A stretch of DNA of 64,000 bases from Vespula vulgaris (GCF_905475345.1 NC_066600.1:1100001-1164000); one strand, 5' to 3'. Numbered from the stretch's first letter, positions 50,359-63,602 are shown. Translations and numbers: made by a program. Notes: generated by a model from the letters alone, not told the origin.

Positions 50359-52683
50359 CTAACTTGGCGCATCTTCTGGTTCTATCGGTCCTCCGGATAC
50401 AGCTGCCGATCCTCTTTCACCGGCTTGACTCATTGCTACAAATTGTTGCGACAATGTTTGCAGACTTTGCCGGACCTAAAAAATGATAAAGATATAGTCA
50501 GAAAGAAAGAAAGAAAAAAAAAAGTGACGAAGGTAGAGAAAGAAAGAGAGAGAAAATTAAAATAGAGAATGTTAAAACATTGTTTAAATATTTAACATGT
50601 TATGTTATATTTGTAACAAATAAAATGTTATTAATTATATTTGTATCTTTTGAGTGTGACAAACTAGAAATATATAAATTTACCTTAGCTATCTGATCGA
50701 GATTCGAATTGAGATAATGCAAGAGTCGATCATGCGTAAAATGTTCCGGTGAGACAAGAGGATGATTTAGATATGCCGTATGCAATCTATCGATGCGGAA
50801 CATCATCATCGCAGCCGAAACATACAAAGCTGCCAGGACCACAACCAATATAGCGATTACTGTGCCGGGCTTCAATCCACCAACAAAAAATGTACCAAGA
50901 GATTTGTTAGGTGAGATCGGTATCGATGGTGTCACTGAATCCACTCTAAAATAATCAAGAAGGGAAAGAAGAATTAAAAAAAAGAAAAGGAAAGAAAAAA
51001 CAACAACGACAACGAGTGTATAACACCGTCGACGACGTCAAGGAATGTAAAAGATTTTCCAATAATTCGTGTCCTACTTCGTTCTACAGGGTGACCCAAG
51101 CAAAAGTTCCTTTTGCGACGTCAACGATTTTAAACTAATTTTTTATTTAATCACTCATATTCCTCGAGCATAGATATCGTCAAAAATTAATCTAAAACGT
51201 TTCGAAAGAGAACGAACGATACATTCTCTCCTTCAGCTTTTACTTTCCTTCTAATTTCTTTTTGAAAGATCATCTACAAACTTTGGAGCCATCCTGTAAG
51301 GTCTAGCATCACTGACAAGTAGTTTTGAAATAAGTAGGTCTAGTGTGTAGGCACGATATATTTGTGTCTTCTTCGTGCGTGTGTTTGTGTGTGTATAAAG
51401 AATAAGGAAAAGGACAAATAGAGAAATAGATGAACGTAAAAAAAGATTAGACCAACCTGGTACTAGGAACAGGAGTATGACTTGGTCTAGAAATAGTAGG
51501 TGATAAACCATCGGTATCGGTACAAACAGTCGGTGGTCTTGAAGCGGTTTGATCGGTGCCACTTTCTGACATACTCGAATCATCTTCCTCAGGATTAACT
51601 TCCGAATCGTCGACCAGCAACGTATCCGGTGGTAATAATTTCGCCTCATCGGGAAGAGGTAATACGTCCGGTGAAGCTCTTGGTATTATTGCCTCGTCCC
51701 AAACCTGTTTCATCAGTTTGAAGGTCGAATCTCTCGATAGTAAAGAACAGAACACGTGTCTCTCATCCTCGGTCGCTACCGCAACAGCATTTGGAATGAT
51801 CTTAGCCGTCTTCTCTTTACTGATTTTCAACACCGAGGCCGTTGGTATTAACAGCTTTGTAACGTAACCGAAAACGTTGCTATAGAAGGCGAAGTAATTC
51901 GGTGTTATGTAAAGGTGACCTTGAAGTAGGATATCGCCCACCAGTGCACAACTGTAGTAGTTTAATACACGTTCATCCGCGGCTACCTGATGTCGAAATT
52001 TTGAGGACTATATATTAGCACTGATTAACTGTCCTTTTGTTAGGCCCAATGAAATTTTATAGCAAAAAAAATATATATATATATTTATGTATAATATAAT
52101 TTCACAAAGATAATAATATCTTATGTGTAGTAATAAAATTATCTTCATTTTTATTAATATTTATTAATCGTACCTGAGTAAAATGCCGATGAAATTTCTT
52201 TTGTCTTGCACTACTGGTAGACGATGGTGAGGATCTAGATGAAGATCTACTGATCTTCGCCGGTGTCTGAACAATACCACCGGCTGCCATCGATGGAGTA
52301 CTCCTGCTCAATGGCTTTGATAGCTGACTGAAAATCAAATGGAGAAATGATTATAAGGAAAATGTAGAGAAAAATAATTCTTTTGTTATACTTTAATTAA
52401 ATGAAATAATTTAGTCGGTATATACGAATGGTAGGTACGAGACAAGCTTTTCTTTTTGAAGGTCTTTCTCCTTGCAACTATAACCCAATAATACGATTTA
52501 TTTTTAATGTTCTTCACGGAAACGCAAGAATGACTTTTATAATGGAACTATATTGATAGCTTTTTCGTAATCAAGCTTTATCGACTCGGTTTTTATCGTT
52601 ATAGCTAATCAAAAAATTTATAATTCATTGGTATATATACATAGCTATTATATATTAGCAAAGAATATATGTATAAAATAGTA

Positions 52684-52734
<51 letters not shown>

Positions 52735-53023
52735 TATGTATGCTCAACGAAATGGAAATTATATTGGAGTCAGGTCGATTATGATCCATATCTTATAAAA
52801 CAATGGAATTGACAAATACATCGATCATAGAAAATAGAACAAAATATATTTTAATAGTATGCGATTGTGATAACGTTAAATAAATGTTACTTCCTGTTTT
52901 CATCGATAACAATATCTAACAATAAATATAGTAGAGACACGTAAACGCATTTGCACATACACATACACGTATATTCTTGATTTATTAATAAATTTAACAC
53001 TTTGACCTTTCCGTATATATTAA

Positions 53024-53066
<43 letters not shown>

Positions 53067-54132
53067 GAAATGACATATAAAAATATAAAAGTATTTAACT
53101 CATTAAAAGTTTTGCTGATATTGCTTGATATCGAATTATATCTGCTGGTTCTCGGTCTTATAGTAACACCCCACAAATCGTTGCTCCAAACGTCAAACTT
53201 GAATCCTTGCATCTTGTCGTCTCAAATTTGATCGGTCAAACCGTATCGAATCGAATTGAATCGAAAGAGCAATTAAGATTATTATAATAGTAATAAAACG
53301 TTTCCTTTGTTATCGTATCCTCTTCTTTTTTTTGTTGAATACGCCAAAAGAAATAAATTCGAAATTGACACTGAATCGAAAAAAAAAAACAACAAAATGA
53401 AATGAAATGAAATGAAATGAAATGAAATTGAACAAAAAAACACACGCGAACGCGCGCGCGCGCGTACTTTATTTCTCATAAAAATTCTTTTAATTTAACG
53501 ACTTCGACGACTTCGACACGAGCCTCTAACGATATAACTTCGTTCTCGATCATCGTACGTTCAACAATTTATAAAACGTTTACTCGCGTTCCGTCGATCT
53601 TGTCTTTACAATTTTCGATAAGACACAATGTCACGATTCGAGTGAGACATCCGTAAAGCTTATCGAGAGAGTTGCAGGTGGAAGAAGACCTAACTTTATC
53701 TAACTAGATCAACGGATCGTCGATTGATATCGTTCATACTTAAACGAAATGGAAAAAGAAAAAAAAAAAATACAATATTAGAAGTACAATGTACGAATTC
53801 TTTTTGGTAGCCGAGATAAAAGTGTTTTATATTAAAAATGAGTAGGATATAGTTAATAAAAAAAAAAAAAAAAACAGGATATAGTGAGTGAGAAACGAGG
53901 GTGCAGTATGGGCAATTTATATCTACGAGTTAAGGAAGATCTATCGATCCATCGATCTTAACTCCAATTTTGTTGCTACTTTTATGAACGCAAATGACAA
54001 TTATCAGAGAAAGTAATTGATTCTTCTGCTTCGATAATCGATCGAGAGATCAACGGAAGTAAATAATTGCGAAATCGATGACTAATTTCCGAATGACGAT
54101 GATTTTATATATTTACATACATATACATATAT

Positions 54133-54164
<32 letters not shown>

Positions 54165-54828
54165 TTTACATTTTTTGTCACTCTCCTTTCCCCTCTCCCT
54201 CCGATTCCCTAACAACTTTTGTCAGCTGTGTAAATAATAACAATAATGTTTTTATAAGAAAGAACACAGGTGTTTCATTATCGCAGAATTCCAAGATCTT
54301 ATCGATCCTTACGATGGATCATTTTGAAGAATAAACAAGTGTATTTCGATGAGTATTTCTTTTCTTTTTCTTTTTTTTTTTTTTACCTGTCGTTACATCT
54401 CAGTGCTGCATGACTCGGACTTCTTGGTGGTTGGGGAACTTGGATATTGGCAACAACAGTAAGCTGAGAAGGATTGATCGATTGTTGGCCCGTTTGCGGT
54501 ACCCCAGGCGTAGTAGATTGAAGCGGTGTACTTGGCGCCGAACGTGCTCCTATGGACCCCGCAGACCTAATAATGTACAACAATATTTATTATCGTTTAT
54601 TATCGATCTTAGTTATCTGTTAACGTTGATTAGAAATTTTTTTTTTTATTGTAGCATTAACGGTGTCTTTTTATCAATGTGAACGAGATAACATTTGTGA
54701 AATAATTTTATTTTAAATAATAATAATAATGATGATGATGATGATAATAATAATAATAATAATAATAATAAAATTGTTGCTATCATTATTATCGTTGTTA
54801 TTATTTTTATTATTATTATTATTATTAC

Positions 54829-54877
<49 letters not shown>

Positions 54878-55171
54878 GTTGTTGTTGTTGTTAAAAAATA
54901 TCATAAAGTTCGATTTGATTATGCATATGTACGAGAGATTGATTCAACAATGTTGAATTAGAAATTATCTAGAAAATATTAAAACACGCCTTTCTATCGA
55001 TGCAATCGAGATAGATGAAATTCGATTTAATTACGATTTTAATCGATATCGATATTGAATTATTTGTTTAAATAATTATTAGATCGATTTAATGGGTTAT
55101 TACCTTGCTCTCGTTATTGTACCAGATGATAGACACAGATCTATCAAAGCTCGTGTTTCGAACTCCATCAT
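50359..55171 (-). CDS. GRAM-domain tail-anchored protein, GRAMD2A/2B-like
   Basis: Long isoform exons 55104-55171, 54387-54566, 52174-52327, 51457-51986, 50684-50945 and 50359-50475 give 436 aa. A second first exon (53100-53212) splices into 52327 in the same phase and gives 391 aa. The GRAM domain spans about 127-234 (FHRHFTQVAADERVL, LLQGHLYITPNYFAFYSNVFG, SLLSRDSTFKLMKQVWDE). An acidic Ser/Pro linker follows, then one membrane segment at about 339-360 (TVIAILVVVLAALYVSAAMM) and a short C-terminal tail. No VASt (sterol-transfer) domain is seen between GRAM and the membrane segment, which separates it from GRAMD1/Aster. Family knowledge: GRAMD2 proteins sit in the ER and bind plasma-membrane PI(4,5)P2 at contact sites. 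The N-terminal region is Ser/Pro/Gln-rich and probably disordered. Confidence 0.88.
51086..51299. mobile_element. MITE-like element, copy 6 (GRAM gene intron)
   Basis: Left end ACAGGGTGACCCAAGCAAAA then GTTCC. Right end CAAACTTTGGAGCCATCCTG followed by TA. It lies in the intron between the GRAM exon (51457-51986) and the membrane-segment exon. The interior is diverged from the other copies. Confidence 0.65.
52688..52727. repeat. (TA)n microsatellite in a GRAM gene intron
   Basis: About 19 TA units, between the alternative first exon and the exon at 52174-52327. Confidence 0.9.
53100..53212 (-). other. Alternative first coding exon of the GRAM-domain gene
   Basis: An open segment starting MQGFKFDVWSNDLWGV ends in a GTTAAA donor with the same phase (2) as the 54387-54566 exon. 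Either could join the exon at 52327. It carries its own ATG, and microsatellite DNA lies just downstream. This implies a second promoter near 53.2-53.6 kb and a GRAM isoform with a different 38-residue N-terminus. Confidence 0.6.
54716..54894. repeat. (AAT)n followed by (ATT)n, hairpin-forming
   Basis: An AAT/GAT tract (to about 54,770) and an ATT tract (from about 54,785) on the same strand are reverse complements with a short loop. It lies in a GRAM gene intron, between exons 54387-54566 and 55104-55171. Confidence 0.85.
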
Positions 55172-55845
55172 TCTTATTATTAGTCACAAAGATCGTCCGA
55201 CGAAAAATTTATTATGTTTAAAAGGGAAGGGAAAAAGAAAAAGAAAAAAGAAAGAAAAACAAGAAACTCCGAATTCTCCAATCCACAATTTCTATCTCAA
55301 ACGTTAATTGTCACCTATCAACAATCGACGCGAGAATCTAATTATTTCTAATACCTAACAAAGGATATTTCTCGTTTATATTAAGATTCCGAGAAATTTA
55401 TCGTCGCCATTAATAAAAGCCACGTTCGTATCGGCACTTTTTAAACATCGTTCTTCTCGATGATCGAACTCTTGCTCCTAATGTTTTCATTACTAAACGC
55501 GCGATAAATATGAAACTCATTTTGTACGGGGTGTGCGACGATGATAAATATACTAAGTAGTAACACTAACAACTATTTCACCGATCAACGGTGATTGATT
55601 TTGACGAGGGAAAAAAAAAGAAATTACGAAAAAAGAAAAAGAACGCGCGATGGATTATAATTGCAAGTTAGAGAGAAGAAAGAGGAAGGAAAAAAAAGAT
55701 GGAAAAACTAGATATGTAAAACGTAAAGAATTAGAAACGAGACACTGCGATTTTATAATTCAGCCTTCCACGGACCAGCCGGGATATAAGACTGACTCGA
55801 TTTCGACTCGTATGTCTCATACATACATAGAAAGAAAAAGAGAGG

Positions 55846-55876
<31 letters not shown>

Positions 55877-56440
55877 AAAAAGAAAACATCCACCACCTTC
55901 GTCCTCTCGACCTCTTGACCTTCTTAATCATTAATTTCCTCTACGCATTCTTTTTAACTCCCACCAAACTTCTCAAGGTGGTACGATATCACTTGGTTTA
56001 TTCACTTTACAATATCGTAAAGTCGATAGAGAGAAAAGAAAAAAAAAGAAAAAGAAAAAAATTAAGGAAATTCATTCTCTCGAACAATCGAATATTCATT
56101 AAAAGTTTTAATAATCTTCTCATTTATATATCTTCATTTCGTTAAATTCAATCATCAATTTCATACTACAATTACAAACTGTTACGACAAACGAATGATT
56201 ACATTTCTTGTATGAACGAAATAAAAATATGAAAAAGAAGATAGATGGACAATAAAAATAAATAAATAATAAATAAATAAAAGGTAAACGATAAAAAAGA
56301 ATAAAATACATGAAAAGGATGTACAAAATTTGAGTTGAGAGATATTTCATCATTCGATCTAAATCGATAAAATGATCGATCAATTCAAATATCTGCGATT
56401 ACTGGACACACCCTGCATGATAATAATTATTTACACACAC

Positions 56441-56532
56441 ACACACATACACATACACATACACATACATACATACATACATACATACATACATACATAC
56501 ATACATACATACATACATACATACATACATAA
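56441..56532. repeat. (CA)n then (CATA)n microsatellite
   Basis: Short CA repeat, CACATA units, then about 17 CATA units. Confidence 0.95.
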
Positions 56533-57292
56533 ATATATATATATATATATATGTATATATAAAATTACTAATACTTGTGATTATCTTATATCACGTGGCG
56601 GTCACGACGTCTCTAAAAAATCGATTGCCTTTCCCGTATCCTTTCCTATAGGTTTTAATAACTCTAGCTTCTTTCTCTCCATTTCTTTTTTACTTTTTCT
56701 GACCCCTTTTCTTCCTTCGTCATTGTCCATAACATTTATCTTACATTATTAAGATACACCAGGTGTTCTTCTTCCTAGACTTTCTTTCGAAGGACGTTAA
56801 ATGACGTCATGAACTAGATACGACCGAATTATCGACAAGTTTTATCAATTTTTATGCAATATATAATATACGTATATATATATATAGAGAGAGAGATACA
56901 CGTATTAAGAAGAAATACTTAGATGATATGCTCAGTCTACGTCTGTGCAACGTTCGAGGCACAATAACTGTTGTTTAGATTTTCTATCCTCTTTTTTGAA
57001 AATACACGTACTCTCTCTCTCTTTCTTTTTTCTCGTATTAAATGGAATGCAAGTAAAAAAATGCGGTTGTTATTGTTTAATTGGAATGTACTTGTGATTA
57101 GTGATAAAGCACGATTAAATGTGAAACCGTTTCCGCCCACATTTTTATAATAAAAAATAGAAACAACGTACGTGTTTCCATTACGCAGTGCAGTTATTAA
57201 TCGATGCAACTGACAACTGATTGAGAAAGGTTGATTATGTAATATTAATTATATTATAGATCTTTTTTATATAGATTATAATTTATTGTTTG

Positions 57293-57408
57293 AGATTAGG
57301 AGTTAAAAGTTTCTGAGTTTGTAATTTTATAAAAAAAAAAGTTTGAACGAAAAAAAAAAAGAATTAGTTTTTAATATCATTTAGAAACACTTTAGGTAGA
57401 CTGTATAT
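57293..57408. mobile_element. MITE-like element, copy 7 (short, internally deleted)
   Basis: Left arm AGGAGTTAAAAGTTTCTGAG, right arm TTAGTTTTTAATATCATTTA then GAAACACTTTAGGTAGACTG. Only about 115 bp, so the middle is missing compared with the other copies. Confidence 0.5.
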
Positions 57409-57569
57409 ACTGTCGCACTTTGATAAATTTACTGCTTTTTCCTACTCACTTTAAAAGTGACATTTATTACATTAAAAAAAAAAGAAAGAAAAAAGAAAAA
57501 AAAACAATGTCGCAAATTTTCACATTGTTTCCGTATATACATAGGTGCATATATATATATATAATAACA

Positions 57570-57623
<54 letters not shown>

Positions 57624-58110
57624 TATGTACACACACGCATAGAAATATGCAAGGAAGGAGAATAAAAAAAAAGAAATAAATCGTTGATAAAAACTGACGT
57701 GAAATATTTTCGAAGCACGATTTATGTTTTTACGTTTGAAAATATTTTCCAAATGCAACACTCTCAGCGAGAATGAAAAATAAATATCTTTCTTCTTTTC
57801 TTCTTTTTTCTTTTCCCGAAATAAATCGATTGTAATAACGAAACTTAAAGAAATATCTTTCGGGCTCAATTTAAGTTTCTATTTCCAAATATTTTCAAAA
57901 CAAATTCCCGAAGCGTTTTCTTTTGATATGTTTCAGGTAGGCCTCGACCTCATCATCGTTTTATTAAGTACGCGTATGTTAACATAAATGATTACTTTTG
58001 TCTTTCTTTTAAGAGAAAGAAAAAATACATTTTTGTTTATTCCAAGGATCGTGTTTATATTGACGCGAAGAATGGACGACAGATAATCGAAGATGTAAAC
58101 AAGTATATTG

Positions 58111-58116
<6 letters not shown>

Positions 58117-58158
<42 letters not shown>
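58117..58158. repeat. (TA)n microsatellite
   Basis: About 20 TA units. Confidence 0.9.
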
Positions 58159-58166
<8 letters not shown>

Positions 58167-59566
58167 TTATACATTTATGTACGTATATGTGTATGTATAT
58201 GTGTTCTGTTTCGATCTACAATTTATAATCTTTTCTAGTTAATGTATTTGTCTCTCTCTCTCTCTATCTATCTATCATTTTTGTTCCTAGATCAATCTTA
58301 CGAGTTGGAAGAGCTTCGGTACATCGATCATTCCTGAAAAGGTCGTATTTGTCGATATATATCGATATTCTCGGTGATAAAAATCTGCGAGATTTCTTTG
58401 AAAGATTTGTCAACTTATATCGTTCTTTTATCGTATCTATCTTATATTAATTAAATAATTATTGGAAACAAAATATCGTATAATATCTTTTCTTAAATAT
58501 ATTCGCAATTTGTTTTCAATTATAATATTTTTAATCAAATATATTTAATATTATATTGATTTATCGTCGAGTTAACATTATAATGATAAACAACCTTTGA
58601 TTTTATCTTTTAGACGATTAACTCTGACTTCCCACCTACATCGAGGAATATATATATATATATAAAATATATATATATAAAATTTAAATTTAAAACGAGA
58701 TAAAAGAAAAAGAAAAAGAAGAGAGAAGAAATCATTAGAAAATGAATTCAAAGATTTGAAGATGTCGACAAAATTTCTAACTCTGTACGAAGCATGGATC
58801 TTACGCGGTCGGCTAAGCGCGTTTGCATTATTTTTAGAATTCACGCTCCGCGTTTAACGCATGCACGTGGATACAGCGTTTGTACAACGTTATGGAGAAG
58901 AATAAGAAGAATACGAATAAAAAGAAAAAGAAGAAGAAGAAGAAGGAGAAGGAGAAACAGTAAAACGGAAGAAAAATAACTGAAAAGAGACGAATTGGCC
59001 ATATACCTACTTATGCATGCGTTGACTTAACGATAAGAAAGAACGAACACGAAATACGATATCCCGAATCTTATATACTTATTCAGATTTATTCCAAGAA
59101 AAAAAAAATGAAGAAACAAACAAAAAAAATCAATTAGCATACGAGTAAAAAAGAGAATTACCACGACAATACAATGGAGAGAATTGAATTTAACGCAACT
59201 ACTTGTCGCCGTGCAATAAACAAATTTATTCTGATATTGATCGATCGACCGTTCTTTTAAGAAGCCAAAGAACGGAGAAGAAAGAAAAGGAAAAGAAGAA
59301 TAAAAAACGATGGCTCGATTATGCGCTGAGCGAGCCTATCTCAATATACCATCTATCGGTCCGTTTCCAAATGCAGCTCGTCTGTATCAATCGAATTGAT
59401 TATAGAATAGGTAGTACATACGTCAACGATGAGATGTTCTGTTTTGTAATCGTACGCACGTAGAACAAAATGATTCATTTTTTTCTTAAGGAGTCTACGA
59501 AATCGTTAATCAATGTAAGAATCAATTCGATTAGTTGTCGATCATTTAAATCGAGATATTTACGAA

Positions 59567-59819
59567 TGTCGAGTGTGACTCGACAAAGTGTATGTCGAGT
59601 AGCGGTCGACAAAATGCATGTCGAGTAGCGGTCGACAAAGCGCATGTCGAGTAGCGGTCGACAAAGCGCATGTCGAGTAGCGGTCGACAAAGCGCATGTC
59701 GAGTAGCGGTCGACAAAATGCATGTCGAGTAGCGGTCGACAAAGCGCATGTCGAGTAGCGGTCGACAAAGCGCATGTCGAGTAGCGGTCGACAAAATTCG
59801 TGTCGAGTGTGACTCGACA
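59567..59819. repeat. 26-bp CpG-rich palindromic minisatellite, 10 units
   Basis: Units start every 26 bp exactly: 59567, 59593, 59619, 59645, 59671, 59697, 59723, 59749, 59775, 59801. The eight inner units read GTCGAGTAGCGGTCGACAAA plus a short variable tail (GCGCAT, ATGCAT, ATTCGT). The first and last units carry GTGTGACTCGACA in place of AGCGGTCGACA and form a perfect palindrome around GTG. Since 26 is not a multiple of 3, the minus strand is open in all three frames with the same 26-residue peptide period. This is a repeat artefact, not a gene. The high CpG content contrasts with the AT-rich surroundings. Confidence 0.9.
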
Positions 59820-59963
59820 ATCGTTGACGAATTACACCGTAGACTCGTAGACATTGATGAATTATTCTCTAGACTATTTTTTTTCTACTTTTCGTCTATT
59901 TCTTATAATACGTTAATCGTTAAAAAAGAAAATTAAAATAATTGTATTAATTAAAGTATATAT

Positions 59964-60165
59964 ACAGGGTGGTTCAAAAGTTCCCGAGTTATTGTAAAAA
60001 GAAAAGAAATCAATCACTCTTCTTCGAGACTTTTCAGACTTCGTAGTCAGGTTTTTATCATTATAATTTGCAAGAAAAAAGATGGAAAAAAGGAAATTAG
60101 CATAAACAGTCTTGAAAAAACGTGTGACTGATTCTTAAAATTATTCAGAAAATTTGTGCATACTT
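59964..60165. mobile_element. MITE-like element, copy 8
   Basis: The best preserved left end, ACAGGGTGGTTCAAAAGTTC, is flanked by TATAT. The arm continues to AATCAATCACTCTTCTTCGA. The right arm GTGTGACTGATTCTTAAAAT then TATTCAGAAAATTTGTGCAT is worn at its tip. It lies about 145 bp beyond the 26-bp minisatellite. Confidence 0.7.
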
Positions 60166-60273
60166 ATAAAAGCGTAGCAAGCGTAGGCACTTGAAAAGCG
60201 AGCATTTTCTAAGTAACACGTGCTTGCACTCGACCTCCATAAACCTCTCGATAGTTCGACTTTAAATTCGAAC

Positions 60274-60278
<5 letters not shown>

Positions 60279-60355
<77 letters not shown>
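60279..60355. repeat. (CT)n microsatellite
   Basis: About 38 CT units, pure. Confidence 0.95.
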
Positions 60356-60359
<4 letters not shown>

Positions 60360-62049
60360 CATCAATATACTTTTCCATTCACCCTGCTTTTCCTAGTCTT
60401 TCACTTTCTTATTTTTTCAAATCAAGCGTAATACATTCCAAACAAATAAGAACACTTAGTTTAGCAATCGATGTTTCGATAGATCAATACAATTAGCCTA
60501 ATTTTTCAACGCTCTTCTTCCCACCCAATAATAATTATTTTTAATCATCGCGAAACGAGGCGATCGACTTTGAATTAATCAGAGCATATACCGGTATTTC
60601 CTGTTTTGCGACCGTGCTTCCTTCTTCTTGAAGTGTCGAAAAAATGAAGAACAGACATAAAAGTAAAAACGATAAAAAGAAATAATTCGTAAATATTATT
60701 AATATTCGGTCGATGATCCGATTCGATTGGATCTTATACGGTCTTCCTTCCTGGAGAAATTGCCTTTCAAATATTAGCACACATTCTCTACTATAATAAA
60801 CGACGTACGTATATATGTATATATGTATGATATTAACATCTTCTTCTCGCATGCTCACTTTTGAACTCTGATAATCATTGAAACGGGGTCATTGTCTCTA
60901 GTTGATCCCACTATCTTCTTTTAGATAATAATAGTCGGCCTTTGAACTTCTCTTCTAACGCAAGTTTGTCTCTTCGAAAATAGACGATCTTAAGATATTT
61001 TTCATTTCTCTTTGTTTCGGTGCTTTTTTCTTTCTTTTTTCTATTTTCCTTTATTATTATTATTATTATTATTATTATTTTTATTTATTTTTTTTTTTTG
61101 AACAACGAACGATCATTATCGCAGCATAGGCACAAATTTTTGCACGAGATATAAAAACGATGGGGCACGTAGATTTCTTTTGTTCGTTTTTTTTTATTAT
61201 TTTTTTCAAAAAAAAAAAAAAAAAAACAGATGTATTTCTATCACCTATATATTCACTGCGAAGTGAACAGTGACTATGTACGCACGAGTATCGCATAACG
61301 TAATAGCGAGCATTATCGTTCATTTCCGGTGACGATGACGAGATCGCAAAGTTCGAGTTATACGTATACCTATATACTATACGATGTGCGAATTTAGTAC
61401 GATCGAAGTTAGAAGAGAGAAAAGAAAAAGAAAAAAAAAAGAGAAAAGAAAAAAGAACGGTAAATCTATAGAAATAATAAAAACGTTCGTTTTAAATTGT
61501 CAATCTCGTTTGTTGAAAGTAAAATAACTGTATCATCTATTCATCGAATTATTCTAATGCTAATCGATCGAACGAATTAATTACTCACGATTTTTATCGC
61601 GGAGAGGAAAGACAAAAAAAAAGGAAGGGGAAAATAAAGAAATAAATAAAACGAAAGTCATCGCAAAACGATCGATGAAACTAATTGATACATAACGGGA
61701 ACATATCATGATCGTTTTCATACGTATATCTATCGCTTGATGAAACGTCGAATAAATTATCAGTACATCGATAAAAATCGATGTAAGAATATTACCAACA
61801 AATATCGACAGTGTACTCAAGAAGGCAGAAAGAAAAGAACGAATGATTAAGAAAAGTGCTTTCTTACGTAATTAAATTCTTCCTTTTTATTTCTATTTTT
61901 TTTTCCTTTTGTTGATTTCTCTCATCTTTGATGGACATTGAAAAGTCATTTTCGAAAGAAAAATTAATTCCAAACAATTAAATAATCCTTACGATCTCAA
62001 CAAAAAGTAAAAGGTAAATATACATTTTTTGCTTTTAAATAATTATAAT

Positions 62050-62137
62050 AATCGATTTTTAAAGTCGCCTGAGAGTTTTATTTTTTGTTTTCTTTCTTTA
62101 AACTGCTACCTAGAAACTTTGGGTCTACCCTGTAGAT
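62050..62137. mobile_element. MITE-like element, copy 9 (right-end remnant)
   Basis: Only the right part is plain: CTACCTAGAAACTTTGGGTC then TACCCTGTAGATA. An ATCGATTTTTAAAGTCGCCT segment upstream looks like an inner arm. Probably a truncated copy. Confidence 0.45.
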
Positions 62138-62300
62138 ATCATACGCAAACACATGCATACATACCTACATACGTACGTACCTATATACATACATAGATGA
62201 GAATCGAAGGATACGTTTAATGCATACGTATGTATACTTATCAAGTCCTCGTTACTATTTCTTTCGTTTCTTTATTAAAGATTCTTTAACTCGAAATAAT

Positions 62301-62412
<112 letters not shown>

Positions 62413-63245
62413 ATATACGTATTATAGATCGTTTTTCGCAATGGTTACGTGTTCTTGCAAAAAGAAATATATATAAACATACACACACATACACATATAT
62501 ATAGACATGTTACTGGCACATGGTTTCAAGAGAATTAGGTTTTCGGTTCGGCTCGAACGAAGGGAAATAATAAATGGGATAATCGGGATAGAAAGACCGA
62601 GATAGTTTATATATCGTTCGACTTTGCAGAGGTTGCCCGCAAAATCCATTAAGTAAAGAGGTCAGCGAGCAGAGAAGGTCATCTCTCTCTCTCTCTCTCT
62701 CTCTCCCTCTCTGTCTGTCTTTTTCTCTGAGAACAACTCGAGCGTAGGAAAAGTATCGAACACCTACGCTTTCGTATCAATTTCGTTCGATTCTTTTCCT
62801 TGAGAATGATAACCATGAAATTTCATTTGATTTTTCGATATTATTTTTCAAGGGCAATTACGATCGTAAAAAGAAAGAGAGAAAGATACAAACATACATA
62901 CACACACGTATACGTATACACGCGCGTGCGTTATTTTTTATTTTATTATTCGATCATACTTATCCAACATTTCATCGAGAAATAGACAAGTACTCAAGGA
63001 TGCGTTTTATTCACTGATAGATATAACGTTGAATTTGCGAGAAGGAAATTCTCAAGGTCGACCATATTGATAACGAAATAACTTCGCTTCGAGGAAAAAA
63101 CACTTGAAAGAGTTAGAGAGAGAGAGAGAAAAGAGAGAGAGGGAGGAAGAGAAAGAGAGAGAGAGTGAAAGAGAGCAAGTATAATATTTTCAAAAGGATT
63201 TTAACGATATCATCGAAAATAGATGTACGTATTTATATATTTACG

Positions 63246-63276
<31 letters not shown>

Positions 63277-63602
63277 ATATATATATATATATATATGTCG
63301 TAATAGATTTTTCTTCTAAATATCATATACTCATCGTAATACACTTAACTCGCTAACTCTGTTAATTAACTCCAATGCTCCGTTTGACCCGAACTATGAA
63401 CAAGTTCAATAAGTACTTGATTTTCGTTAGATTAAACGAAGTAGTTAGTATTAGTATGGCTCACGGGTAACTAAACGTTTAAAACTAATCCGCTCAGCTT
63501 ATACATAACATCGAAACAGATTTGAAAAAAAAAGAAAATAGAAAACAAAAAATGTTTTTTAAGCTTATGATTTCAATTCTCTATGCGCGCGCGTGTGTAC
63601 AT

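Noticed and set aside
59567..59819. CRISPR-like regular repeats
   Set aside because: Units are adjacent with no spacers, and the DNA is animal nuclear. It is a minisatellite.
59475..59854. Three overlapping minus-strand open frames with a repeating 26-residue peptide
   Set aside because: They arise because a 26-bp tandem repeat without stops is read in all three frames. There is no splice or start context and no non-repeat coding sequence.
60541..60858. 105-residue minus-strand frame
   Set aside because: Mixed low-complexity sequence with (TA)n, no recognisable family and no neighbouring exons in phase.
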